Shown piece by piece: positions 8,805-16,618 of a DNA stretch of 39,122 nucleotides; positions within the stretch are counted from its first letter, which is position 1; each line of letters starts with the position of its first letter. Under the pieces are notes generated by a model. It was not told the DNA's origin. It did not search any database and saw nothing but the letters and a program-made list of their open reading frames with translations. Origin of the DNA: Chromatiaceae bacterium (GTDB taxonomy: Bacteria > Pseudomonadota > Gammaproteobacteria > SZUA-140); the NCBI GenBank assembly GCA_003232725.1, contig QIJH01000102.1, positions 1 to 39,122 of the forward strand. Reading direction: 5' to 3'. Position numbers and translations under genes: made by a program.

Positions 8805-9605
8805 GTGATTAGACTGTTGCGCCGTATGAAAATTGTATTGCTTGCTACCATAATGTTCGTTATGGGCTGCGCTAAAGATATTGAAGGGATGTCTGTCGAA
8901 GAACAGTCCATTCACCACTCTGATCGTTACGCGGATGATAAAGCAAGGGATAAATCTCGCAAGCCATTGGATATATTGAGGTTCTCAGGGGTGACACAGG
9001 GGCAGGTTGTGATCGATTTGCTGGGGGGAGGAGGATACTATAGTGAGCTATTTAATTATATTGTAGGCGAGCAAGGGAAGGTCTATTTGCAGAATAATTC
9101 ACTGTTTCTTCGTTTTTCCCAGGAAGAACTGGCAACGCGTTTGGATGGGGCGCGGTTGAAGAACGTGGTTCGTATAGATAGTGAATTTGCTGATATGAAA
9201 TTGCCTGCTGATGTTGACCTGATTTTTATTGGTTTAAGTTATCACGATATTTATGTGCCACGTGAAGATCCTGTTATTACGGCAAACAGGGCGGAGTTTT
9301 TTGCTCAGGTGACCGCTGCATTAAAGCCTGGAGGGGCATTATTGATTATTGACCATGCTGCTGAGCCAGGGACAGGTATCGATACAACGGCAAAACTTCA
9401 TCGGATTGATGAAGATTGGGCGAGGCAAGATATTGAAAGTGCGGGATTCGAATTTGAAGCGGCGCTGGATGTGTTAAGGAACCCAGATGATAACTACCAG
9501 CTGGATATCTGGAAAAAGGGAATAATGAGAAAGACAGATCGCTTCATCCATTTATACCGAAAGCCTGATGTGGCTGCGACAGCGGGTGTTATTGATGCCC
9601 TCTAG
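8805..9605 (+). CDS. Lipoprotein with a class I methyltransferase fold (COG4798-like)
   Basis: The 266-residue protein begins with a basic stretch, a hydrophobic helix and a lipobox-like VMGC, predicting export and lipidation. The rest has a methyltransferase fold: VIDLLGGGGYYSELF as motif I, a strand with DVDLIFIGLSYHDIY, and LKPGGALLIIDHAA. Family members with this pattern are usually called predicted methyltransferases, but a periplasmic location would lack SAM, so a binding or other catalytic role is possible. GTG at 8805 is taken because GAGG lies nine bases upstream; ATG at 8826 also keeps the signal peptide. The last 11 bases overlap the sulfotransferase gene. Confidence 0.7.
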   Translation: MIRLLRRMKIVLLATIMFVMGCAKDIEGMSVEEQSIHHSDRYADDKARDKSRKPLDILRFSGVTQGQVVIDLLGGGGYYSELFNYIVGEQGKVYLQNNSLFLRFSQEELATRLDGARLKNVVRIDSEFADMKLPADVDLIFIGLSYHDIYVPREDPVITANRAEFFAQVTAALKPGGALLIIDHAAEPGTGIDTTAKLHRIDEDWARQDIESAGFEFEAALDVLRNPDDNYQLDIWKKGIMRKTDRFIHLYRKPDVAATAGVIDAL

Positions 9606-10398
9606 TGTGATTATTGTAGGTCCTCCTCGTTCGGGGACCAGCATGACCGCTACCTTTTTTAAGAATAGTGGCTATTATGTGACTGAGAATGAGGAGAGTG
9701 AGCTTCAGCAGCCAAGTGAATTTAATCCTCATGGCTTTTGGGAGGCCGAGTCTTTAAGGCGGTGTAATAGCGATATTTTGAATGTGGCTGGCTTTCAGTT
9801 TGATAATACATGGATGTATGATTCAATTACGGATTTGCATGTAGAAAAGATCCTGCAACTGTCTCATGTTGATAAGCATAAAGAGTTACTGGACTCTTTT
9901 AGTGGTCACGCGCCCTGGTTGTGGAAGGATCCATCTCTTTGCTATACGTTGGGATATTGGTGGCCTTTGCTTGAGATGCTTGATGTTAAAGTGATTCTGG
10001 TGAAGCGGAATCCTCTGGAGATACATCAAAGCTTTCTTCGTTTAAAATGGATTGAGCTTAATGGCGATGATCGAGATGCTTCGATAAGGCGTATTGAGCG
10101 CCACATGGAGGCGGCGGAGCAGGTGGTTGCCTCATTGAATATTCCTCATATTGTTGTTGATTATTCGGATTATGAGCGTATTCCTGAGGAAACGGCAAAA
10201 AGGATTGGTGAGTTTTTCTCGGTGAATCTAACGGCTAGCGATATTGGATTTGATAAGAAACTCAATACGAGTGGTGTTCGCGGAAGAGGTATTCGATTAT
10301 TGGATCGGCTGCTTGACCTGATGCCTGGTGGTTTACGTAAATTTTGTAAGAGACTTGTCCCCTCTTTTATTTTGAAAGCTATCTTTCCACATCGTTAA
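9595..10398 (+). CDS. Sulfotransferase family protein
   Basis: The protein of 267 residues starts with VIIVGPPRSGTSM, the 5'-phosphosulfate-binding loop of PAPS-dependent sulfotransferases, and has VKVILVKRNPLEIHQSF, the 3'-phosphate-binding region with its Arg and a following Ser. The flanking PSEFNPHGFWE stretch is common in bacterial sulfotransferases of this class. ATG at 9595 is preferred over an upstream TTG at 9568 because it gives the usual short lead before the loop and a short overlap with the preceding gene. It would transfer sulfate to a glycan or lipid. It lies between the lipoprotein and the GT2 gene, so sulfation of the polysaccharide made here is plausible. Confidence 0.8.
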   Translation: MPSSVIIVGPPRSGTSMTATFFKNSGYYVTENEESELQQPSEFNPHGFWEAESLRRCNSDILNVAGFQFDNTWMYDSITDLHVEKILQLSHVDKHKELLDSFSGHAPWLWKDPSLCYTLGYWWPLLEMLDVKVILVKRNPLEIHQSFLRLKWIELNGDDRDASIRRIERHMEAAEQVVASLNIPHIVVDYSDYERIPEETAKRIGEFFSVNLTASDIGFDKKLNTSGVRGRGIRLLDRLLDLMPGGLRKFCKRLVPSFILKAIFPHR

Positions 10399-10437
10399 AA
10401 ATCTTACTAATGAGTTGCTGGTGATGAGTTTTTTTAT

Positions 10438-11571
10438 ATGAAAATTATTTTTTTTCTATCTGCTTTCTTGTGCTGTTTTAGTTATTTTATCTATCCATTG
10501 ATTTTGAAGGGCACTGTTGTTCGCAGGGTTATCGTTCCAAATGCACCGATAAAAAATTTGCCGAGTATAACGCTGATCATAACGGCGCATAATGAGGAGG
10601 CAAGGATCTTGAGTAAGCTGCTTAATACTCAAGAGATAGCTTATCCCATGGAATTACTGGAGATAATTGTTGCGTCTGATTGTTCTTCAGACAGGACTGA
10701 TGAGATAGTGACCACTCATGCTCAACAAGGTGTGAGGCTGGTTCGTGCTGATGAGCGAAAGGGAAAAGAGTATGCGCAGTTATGTGCAATTCGAGAGGCT
10801 AACGGTGATATTTTAGTGTTTTCGGATGTGGCGACTCATATAGAGCCAGATGCGTTTAGCAAGCTAATACGTTATTTTGATGACTCTCATGTTGGGGCTG
10901 TTTCCAGTGAAGATCGTTTCATCAGTCAGGATGGTAGCGTTGCGGGCGAAGGGGTGTATGTTAAGTATGAGATGTGGCTGCGAGGGTTGGAGTCACAGCG
11001 AGCAGGGTTGGTTGGTTTGAGCGGCTCTTTTTTTGCCGCTAGGCGGGCGGTTTGTGACGAGTGGGATATTGCTTCACCAAGTGATTTTAACACGGCGCTG
11101 AATTGCGCCAGGCAGGGCCTGGTAGCAATCTCAGCACCTGATGTGGTAGGGATTTATAGCGATGTTAAAGACCCGAATCTAGAATATCGACGTAAACTGC
11201 GTACTATTATCAGGGGGATCACTGCGATTTCACGTCATCCAGAGGCTTTGAATCTATTTAAAATGGGGATGTTTGCTTTTCAGGTGTGGAGCCACAAAAT
11301 TCTACGTTGGGCGGTGCCGTGGTTTATGTTGTTATTATTAGTGTCGTCAGTTATTTTAAGTGGTCAGCACTGGTTTTTTTGTCTCGCATTGCTTGCCCAA
11401 ACAGGTTTTTATGGGTTGGTAGCTGTTGGTTATTTATCCAGTAATTTACGATCACGCATGATCATTAAAATCCCCTATTTTTTTGCGCAAGCAAATCTGG
11501 CAGTTGCAGCAGCGACGATTATGTTCCTACGTGGTGAGCGAATGACGACTTGGAGTCCGTCGAAGCGATGA
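10438..11571 (+). CDS. Membrane glycosyltransferase family 2
   Basis: The 377-residue protein has an N-terminal membrane helix (about 1-24), a GT-A domain with LITAHNEEARI, IIVASDCSSDRTDEI, DERKGKEYA and the acidic FSDVATHI, then SSEDRF and SGSFFAARR, and two to three C-terminal helices from about 280. This is the GT2 layout of processive or export-coupled polysaccharide synthases (IcaA/cellulose synthase-like), although it is short for a synthase with a full pore. It would polymerise or start the glycan at the inner membrane. It overlaps the next gene through ATGA, indicating translational coupling. Confidence 0.85.
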   Translation: MKIIFFLSAFLCCFSYFIYPLILKGTVVRRVIVPNAPIKNLPSITLIITAHNEEARILSKLLNTQEIAYPMELLEIIVASDCSSDRTDEIVTTHAQQGVRLVRADERKGKEYAQLCAIREANGDILVFSDVATHIEPDAFSKLIRYFDDSHVGAVSSEDRFISQDGSVAGEGVYVKYEMWLRGLESQRAGLVGLSGSFFAARRAVCDEWDIASPSDFNTALNCARQGLVAISAPDVVGIYSDVKDPNLEYRRKLRTIIRGITAISRHPEALNLFKMGMFAFQVWSHKILRWAVPWFMLLLLVSSVILSGQHWFFCLALLAQTGFYGLVAVGYLSSNLRSRMIIKIPYFFAQANLAVAAATIMFLRGERMTTWSPSKR

Positions 11572-12713
11572 TCTTTTATCAGTTACCGCCTGCCGGTAAT
11601 AAAATAATTTGCCGTCGCCAGCATGATGGTGATAACCGTGTTAACGATTGTTTTCCAGGGGATCTCTTTTTTTTTAATTCTGGAGCCGCTTCACTGGCGG
11701 CGGCAGTCCTTGCATCCATTCAGCATCTAAAATTAGCAGAACCGGAGGTGTTGCTTCCTGCCTACGCATGTCCGGAATTGGTCAGTGCTGTTTTATACGC
11801 AGGCGCAAAGCCCATCTTAGTCGATTTTTCTGCTGACCGCTCATGGATGGACCTCGATGTGATCTCGGCGAAACTGACTGAGCAAACGTGTGCGGTGATC
11901 GCCGTGAGTTTGTTTGGAATTCCTGAGCGTATTGGTGCTATCAAAAATACCTTACAAGGGCACTCTGCTTTAGTGATTGAGGATAGTGCGCAGTCCTTCC
12001 CTGAAAAGGGGGCGAAATCAGCAACGGACGCTGACTTAGTGATTTATAGCTTTGGCAGGGGGAAGCCTGTCAGTGTGTTAGGTGGTGGAGCTGTAGCGAC
12101 GTTGAATAGTGAGCTTGCTGAGAAGATAAGGCAGATACACTGCGATGTTAAGCCGAGTGAGTCAGTCAGGTGGCGCAGCCAGCTCAAGATACAGGCATAT
12201 AACCGTTTGTTATCGCCGCGTCTCTATTGGTTGCCAACTATGTTGCCCTTTATTAATTTGGGGGCGACGGTCTACCATCCTTTGCGTGAAATTAGACAGA
12301 TGGATCTGTTTGGTGTTGAGATATTAGGCTGCAATATTGATGAATATTGGCGGCGAGATCCGCTAACTCAAGACTTGCTGATGCAGGGGATTGCAAGCTG
12401 TGAACATCATTTAGTGATCGATTTAGCGAAGCAATGTTGTGGTGAGAGGCTGCCGAGATTGATTCGTTACCCTTTGTTGGCGAGATCAGCTGAACTGCGC
12501 GATGAGCTGTGTGAGAGGCTCAATAAAAAAGGGCTAGGGGCATCAAAGATGTATCCAGATACACTGCCAAATATTAAAGGGCTGGCGCGTATGTTTGAAG
12601 AGCAAGGTAGCAGCCCTAATGCGCAATCATTTTCTCAGCGGATTTTCACGCTGCCTCTACACGAGGGGGTGAGCGAGAAAAAAATATTACATATATTGGA
12701 TGAAATTTATTAA
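11568..12713 (+). CDS. DegT/DnrJ/EryC1/StrS-type aminotransferase
   Basis: The 381-residue protein is a PLP enzyme of the DegT family: FNSGAASLAAAV, LLPAYACPELVSAVLYAGAKP, the PLP-binding Asp139 in VIEDSAQSF, and the likely Schiff-base Lys166 in SFGRGKPVSVLGGG. These enzymes aminate keto-sugar nucleotides. Start ATG 11568 forms an ATGA overlap with the GT2 stop; the longer TTG start at 11550 is less likely. With the formyltransferase it could make an N-formylated amino sugar. The Arg-Gly before the lysine differs from the usual SF-x-x-K(x)-ggG spacing slightly, so the residue assignment is probable, not certain. Confidence 0.8.
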   Translation: MIFYQLPPAGNKIICRRQHDGDNRVNDCFPGDLFFFNSGAASLAAAVLASIQHLKLAEPEVLLPAYACPELVSAVLYAGAKPILVDFSADRSWMDLDVISAKLTEQTCAVIAVSLFGIPERIGAIKNTLQGHSALVIEDSAQSFPEKGAKSATDADLVIYSFGRGKPVSVLGGGAVATLNSELAEKIRQIHCDVKPSESVRWRSQLKIQAYNRLLSPRLYWLPTMLPFINLGATVYHPLREIRQMDLFGVEILGCNIDEYWRRDPLTQDLLMQGIASCEHHLVIDLAKQCCGERLPRLIRYPLLARSAELRDELCERLNKKGLGASKMYPDTLPNIKGLARMFEEQGSSPNAQSFSQRIFTLPLHEGVSEKKILHILDEIY

Positions 12714-13203
12714 TTCTGATGTGATCTTTGCACGGTTTTTTTGCCCTCTAGTCGGTGTTAAAGCGTGTTCAATCGCCCCTTGATAGCGATTCTTCCTACT
12801 TCTTCCTCTTCCTCGTTTAAGCGCCTACTCTACCAGCGGGTGCAAACACAGCTGGTGTAAAGGTTTCTGGATCTAATCTAGTTTCATGTGGCTTGTGTAC
12901 CGGATGATGCTTCGCTTAACCATTAATTGCATATAATGCATAATTGCCACTCTCTTTGTAAGACAAAATAACGCCCAATAAAACCTAAAACCTAAAACCT
13001 AAAACCTAAAACCTAAAACCTAAAACCTAAAACCTAAAACCTAAAACCTAAAAGATATATTCACAATACCAGTGATGAGCGTCACATCGTCCACTGTTTC
13101 TTCAGTCGCTGTTTCGTAATTGTGATCAAGGTCGCGCTGAAAAGAATCCCTGATGCCGTTAAATGTATCAGAGCGATATTGATTGAAAACAAGGATTCTA
13201 CTG
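12714..13203. other. 490-base gene-free spacer
   Basis: No coding frame is convincing here. It holds a polypyrimidine run (about 12790-12815), an AT-rich imperfect dyad around 12922-12945 that could include promoter elements, and the heptamer array at 12980-13053. No clear terminator follows the aminotransferase gene. Confidence 0.6.
12980..13053. repeat. Tandem heptamer array (AAAACCT)10
   Basis: Ten perfect consecutive copies of AAAACCT are followed by a partial AAAA. The array is 150 bases upstream of the fibronectin-III lipoprotein gene start. Perfect short tandem arrays change copy number by slippage, so this is a possible variable-number locus; whether it affects expression is unknown. 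It is not a CRISPR, having no spacers. Confidence 0.95.
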
Positions 13204-13644
13204 ATGGAAGCAATGAATGAAATAAAGCCGATGATTAACGCCAGGCAATTTGTGAAGTGTATCGTGCTGATGGTTAGTGTGGGTTTGGTTGGCTGCGTTG
13301 ATGATAGTGCTGATGGCAGTGCTGATGGCAGTGCTGGTGATACATCAGTTGATAAGGCCTCACAGAGTGCTATTGCCGTAGTTGGCGTAGCAAGTTTATC
13401 TTGGGTGGCGCCATCAACTCGGGTGGATGATACGGTGTTGCCAATGAGTGAGATTGGTGGTTACAAGGTTTATATGGGTGAGAGCGCAACAGAATTAACG
13501 TTGTATCAGGATATTAGTGATCCTTACCAGATGGAACTTGTTGTGAACGATTTGACTGCAGGGACCTATTATTTTGCTGTAACGGCTTATAATCAATATG
13601 GTGCTGAGAGTGATTTTTCTGTGATTGAGAGTAAATCCATATAA
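13204..13644 (+). CDS. Fibronectin type III domain lipoprotein
   Basis: The protein of 146 residues has a signal peptide ending in the lipobox LVGC, a short low-complexity acidic linker with repeated ADGS, then one fibronectin type III-like domain: LSWVAPSTRVDD, GGYKVYMGES, VVNDLTAGTYYFAVTAYN and YGAESDFS are the typical strands. It should be an outer-membrane or periplasmic lipoprotein of unknown partner; such small FnIII proteins occur near PEP-CTERM/exosortase loci. Start ATG 13204 has AAGG nine bases upstream; a TTG at 13183 and ATG at 13213 are alternatives. An intrinsic terminator follows the gene. Confidence 0.7.
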   Translation: MEAMNEIKPMINARQFVKCIVLMVSVGLVGCVDDSADGSADGSAGDTSVDKASQSAIAVVGVASLSWVAPSTRVDDTVLPMSEIGGYKVYMGESATELTLYQDISDPYQMELVVNDLTAGTYYFAVTAYNQYGAESDFSVIESKSI

Positions 13645-13672
13645 ATAACCCCCCTTAGTTAGTGAATGAAGA

Positions 13673-13700
13673 AGCCTCGGCCATTGGTTGGGGCTTTTTT
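13673..13700 (+). terminator. Rho-independent terminator
   Basis: AGCCTCGGCC and GGTTGGGGCT form a 10-base stem with several G-U pairs and a three-base loop, followed by six T. It lies 28 bases after the FnIII lipoprotein stop and separates it from the ATPase gene. Confidence 0.75.
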
Positions 13701-13803
13701 GTTGGTTTTCCCATAGAATACACGCTAGTTTTGAGTGTGAGCTTTGGCCTGTCTCTGCTCTGCCAGTGGAGCGAGTAGCGCTCATTTTTGTTACGGGGAA
13801 AAA

Positions 13804-14790
13804 ATGTACGAATCATTCTACAATTTACGTGCTAAGCCTTTTCAGCTGAGCCCTGATGCACGATTTTTTTACAATAGTCGTGGTCACAAACGCGCAATGT
13901 CTTATCTACGTTATGGTATTAGCCAGGGCGAGGGATTTATCGTTGTCCTGGGTGGGGTTGGTACGGGCAAAACAACCATGGTTCAGGCGTTGTTTGATCA
14001 ACTGCATGATGACGGCGTAGTGGCTGCAAAGCTGGTAACGACTCAACTGGAGGCCGATGATCTGCTACGGTTGGTGGCAGCTTCATTTGGTTTGCCTGAT
14101 GAAGGTGCATCGTCTAAAGCCAGTGTTTTAAAGCAGTTAGAGGCATTTTTTATTGATAAATCTCGTCAAGGAAAGCAGGTTTTATTAGTGATTGATGAAG
14201 TTCAGAATATCCCAATGAAGTCGCTGGAAGAGTTGCGGATGTTATCTAACTTTCAACTGGGCGGAACCGCGTTACTGCAGATATTTTTGCTTGGACAGTT
14301 GGAGTTTATTAAAACCTTGCAGGGGAAGGGGATGGAACAGCTGCGACAACGCATTATTGCCTCTCATTACCTGGGAGCGCTTGAGCGGGATGAGGTTAAA
14401 GGGTATATCGAGTATCGACTCACTGCTGCTGGGTGGCAGGGTGATCCTTCCTTTGATGAGTCTGCATATGATGAGGTTTTTTCCTACACCGAGGGCGTTC
14501 CTAGAAAGATTAATACATTTTGTGATCGTTTAATGTTGTTTGGTTGCCTTGAGGAGATACATGCTTTTACTGCCGGCGTGGTTTTGAAGGTGGCAAGTGA
14601 ACTGCAAGGTGAAATGGCTTATGCACAGAACCCAGATCTTACAGTGCCGGTTAGAAAAGGGACGAAAGTCAGTCAGCAATTGGTGGAGATGGAGCAGCGG
14701 CTTTGTCTGCTTGAAGATAAGGTTGATGAATTTAGCGGTGGGCTAAAGTCTCAGCGTTCTTTGCTGAATAAGTTGTGGTCCTCATCTTGA
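13804..14790 (+). CDS. XrtA/PEP-CTERM locus secretion-type ATPase (ExeA-like)
   Basis: The 328-residue protein starts MYESFYNLRAKPFQLSPD, the hallmark opening of the exosortase-locus ATPase family related to ExeA/GspA. It has a Walker A GGVGTGKTT, a Walker B LLVIDEVQN, and the downstream ELRMLSNFQ and RQRIIASHYLGAL segments. The C-terminal 60 residues are a predicted helical or coiled segment (VEMEQRLCLLEDKVDEF). It probably works at the inner membrane in polysaccharide or PEP-CTERM protein export. The start at 13804 has a GGGGA site eight bases upstream; the longer frame from 13744 is rejected. It has its own upstream terminator, so it may have its own promoter. Confidence 0.85.
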   Translation: MYESFYNLRAKPFQLSPDARFFYNSRGHKRAMSYLRYGISQGEGFIVVLGGVGTGKTTMVQALFDQLHDDGVVAAKLVTTQLEADDLLRLVAASFGLPDEGASSKASVLKQLEAFFIDKSRQGKQVLLVIDEVQNIPMKSLEELRMLSNFQLGGTALLQIFLLGQLEFIKTLQGKGMEQLRQRIIASHYLGALERDEVKGYIEYRLTAAGWQGDPSFDESAYDEVFSYTEGVPRKINTFCDRLMLFGCLEEIHAFTAGVVLKVASELQGEMAYAQNPDLTVPVRKGTKVSQQLVEMEQRLCLLEDKVDEFSGGLKSQRSLLNKLWSSS

Positions 14791-14875
14791 GGGTTGGGTA
14801 TGACATGCTGTGCCTGCCCTGTGCGCTGTTTTGTGGTGAAAAACGGGCTTAGTTAACTGATGAGTGCGTTTGATT

Positions 14876-15189
14876 GTATAGAGACCTTTGCACGAGAACT
14901 AGTTTTCGTTCCAGGTAACTACTCAGCTAACCCATGAAATCCACCAGTTTAGTGTTAAAAAATGATCATTTACACGTGTAAATGATCATTTTTCGCCTTG
15001 CACCCGAGGGCATAAAGAAACTGGCAGATTTCATGAGCGATCTGAGCAGTCACTGTTAATTTTGACTACTCGCTGAGCAGTAAGGTATAAATGACCGAAA
15101 AACCGAAGTTTACACGCAGTAAATGACTATTTTGAGATCATTTATAACGCAGCTGGAGCGGAAATAGACTCGTGCAAAGATCTCGTATA
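14876..15189. mobile_element. 304-bp MITE with terminal inverted repeats and GTATA duplication
   Basis: The element 14881-15184 starts GAGACCTTTGCACGAG and ends with the inverted CTCGTGCAAAGATCTC, 15 of 16 matching. GTATA directly flanks both sides (14876-14880 and 15185-15189), a clear target-site duplication. It has no transposase frame. The ends resemble IS5-family termini (IS1106 type, from memory), and the same end occurs alone at 6101. Inside is a perfect 36-base palindrome and several partial copies of its half-site. Confidence 0.85.
14958..14993. repeat. Perfect 36-base palindrome inside the MITE
   Basis: The two 18-base arms meet at TACAC|GTGTA and read outward through AAATGATCAT to a T-tract. 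Partial matches (TTTACAC, TAAATGA, GATCATTT) recur at about 15108-15143. In RNA it would form a long stem ending in a T-run on either strand, so it could act as a bidirectional terminator or as a cruciform-forming site. Confidence 0.9.
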
Positions 15190-15709
15190 GGTTGTTGTTG
15201 CTGACATATTATCTGGATCTGATAGGTGGCTGTCGTCCAATGTGAAAGATGAGCCAATGTCTGCGGCCCCGAATTCGACCTGGTTCTGTCGCCAGGGGAT
15301 TGTGCTGGGTCGAAAGAAGGTAAGCGCAAAACAAACCACCTCCTATCCAACTGATAACCACTAGTGCAGACTCTGCTTTTTAAATACAGCAGAGAGCACG
15401 CATGGATCATTCACCCGACATTCAACTCACAAAACGCCAACGTGAGCGGCTTCATCATCAGCAAGCATGTGAAGCCTCAGGAAAAGGCATTGCCGCGTAT
15501 GCCAGACAGGACGATCTTTAATCGCATCGGCACTCAGCTGCCGCGTGCCAGCTACTCCAGACAGCCATTATAGATGGTCTTGATCGTCTGTTTTGAATTT
15601 ATTTCGGATTGACGTAAGGCGGAGAGATTGTTAGTGTGAACGAGTTCATGTGCATCCATGAGAGGGTGGTGTTTGGGGAGCACAATATAAAAATAAAAGG
15701 GTCCATTTT
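15190..15709. other. 520-base spacer with decayed sequence
   Basis: No intact gene is seen. Several overlapping short frames on both strands have no recognisable family. The only hint is a possible transposon-protein fragment at 15402-15521. A ribosome-binding site for cytochrome c4 lies at its right end. Confidence 0.5.
15402..15521 (+). pseudogene. Possible IS66-type accessory protein fragment
   Basis: The 39-residue frame contains QQACEASGKGIAAYARQDDL, which recalls the N-terminal helix-turn-helix of IS66 accessory proteins (Cys-x-x-Ser-Gly then Ala-Tyr). It stops after that motif and no continuation is found in the other frames. If right, it is a relic of another insertion sequence next to the MITE. 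Evidence is one short motif only. Confidence 0.3.
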
Positions 15710-16353
15710 ATGATCAAGAAATCACGCATGCACTTTTGGGGGGGCTAGCGTCATTGGTGCTAGTTAGTGGGGCATACGCTAGTAAGCCGGGTGATCCTGT
15801 TGCTGGTGAGATGCAAGCTGGATTATGTGGCGGTTGTCACGGTTTTGATGGGAACAGTCCTGACGCAAGTTTTCCCCGTCTAGCTGGACAATATGAGATG
15901 TATATTGTTAAGCAACTGAGGGATTTCCAGAAAGGGCATCGTGCAAATAACGATACCATGGCCGGGATGGCGGCAATGGTCGCGTCATTGCAGGACGCTA
16001 AAGATATTGGTGCTTTTTTTGAAAAACAGAAAATGGCAAAGAAACCAATCGCGACGGTTGATAAAAAGCTGGCAGCACAAGGTAAGAAACTTTATTACAA
16101 CGGTAACCCTAAAACGGGCGTATATGGCTGTGTGAACTGCCATGGTGACCGAGGTATGGGTAAGGCTGCCAATATCTCTATCTTTCCGCGTATTGGTGGT
16201 CAGCATCGTGCCTATATCGTTAAGCAGCTGAAAGATTTCAAGAGCAGTTCTCGTGCTAATGATCCTGCTGGTATGATGGCTGATATTGCTAAAAAGCTCT
16301 CGGAAAAAGAGATGACAGCTGTCTCTCACTACTTATCAGCGCAACTACCTTAA
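15710..16353 (+). CDS. Cytochrome c4, apparent -1 frameshift in a G7 tract
   Basis: The body of the protein is a di-haem cytochrome c4: haem motifs CGGCH and CVNCH, two homologous halves each with RLAGQYEMYIVKQL or RIGGQHRAYIVKQL, and axial-ligand Met regions NDTMAGMAAMV and NDPAGMMADIA. It is a periplasmic electron donor to terminal oxidases. A good start exists at ATG 15710 (AAGGG eight bases upstream) giving MIKKSRMHFWGG, but that frame stops at 15746. One extra G in the run 15738-15744 would join it to LASLVLVSGAYA and make a normal signal peptide of about 24 residues. As written, only a TTG at 15736 opens the main frame, giving a poor signal. This is either a sequencing error, a recent mutation, or phase variation. 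Confidence 0.8.
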
Positions 16354-16386
16354 GAGCAGAGTAAAGATACAAGATACAAGGGAAAG

Positions 16387-16418
16387 CGGTGGGCTGTTTT
16401 ACAGTCTGCCGTTTTTTT
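16387..16418 (+). terminator. Rho-independent terminator after cytochrome c4
   Basis: CGGTGGGCTG pairs with CAGTCTGCCG (10 base pairs with wobbles, five-base loop), followed by seven T. It lies 33 bases after the stop. Confidence 0.8.
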
Positions 16419-16435
16419 GTTTAGAGATTTTCTCG

Positions 16436-16498
16436 CCACGAAGCTCACGAAGATAAAACTTAACTGTTTCGTCACAGAGGTATGGAGGACACAGAGAG
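16436..16498. repeat. Intergenic CACGAAG/CACAGAG-type dispersed repeat
   Basis: CCACGAAGCTCACGAAG is followed by CACAGAGG and ACACAGAG. A related string is at 17682. Such degenerate direct repeats are common between genes in many bacteria; their function is not known. Confidence 0.5.
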
Positions 16499-16618
16499 TT
16501 TAAAAACCACCATCTCTGCTCTACCCGATAAAGCGTTGGGCACGCGTGTGGTAAATAGCTTTAAGTCTTTTAGGCCCTCCCTCTCCTCTTTTATCCTTTC
16601 ACTCTTTCCGCTGTTCTT

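Noticed and set aside
12980-13053. CRISPR array
   Set aside because: The 7-base units are directly abutting with no spacers and no cas genes are nearby.
15138-15410. Two overlapping minus-strand frames in the spacer after the MITE
   Set aside because: No recognisable family, they cross the MITE boundary, and they have unusual composition; treated as non-coding.
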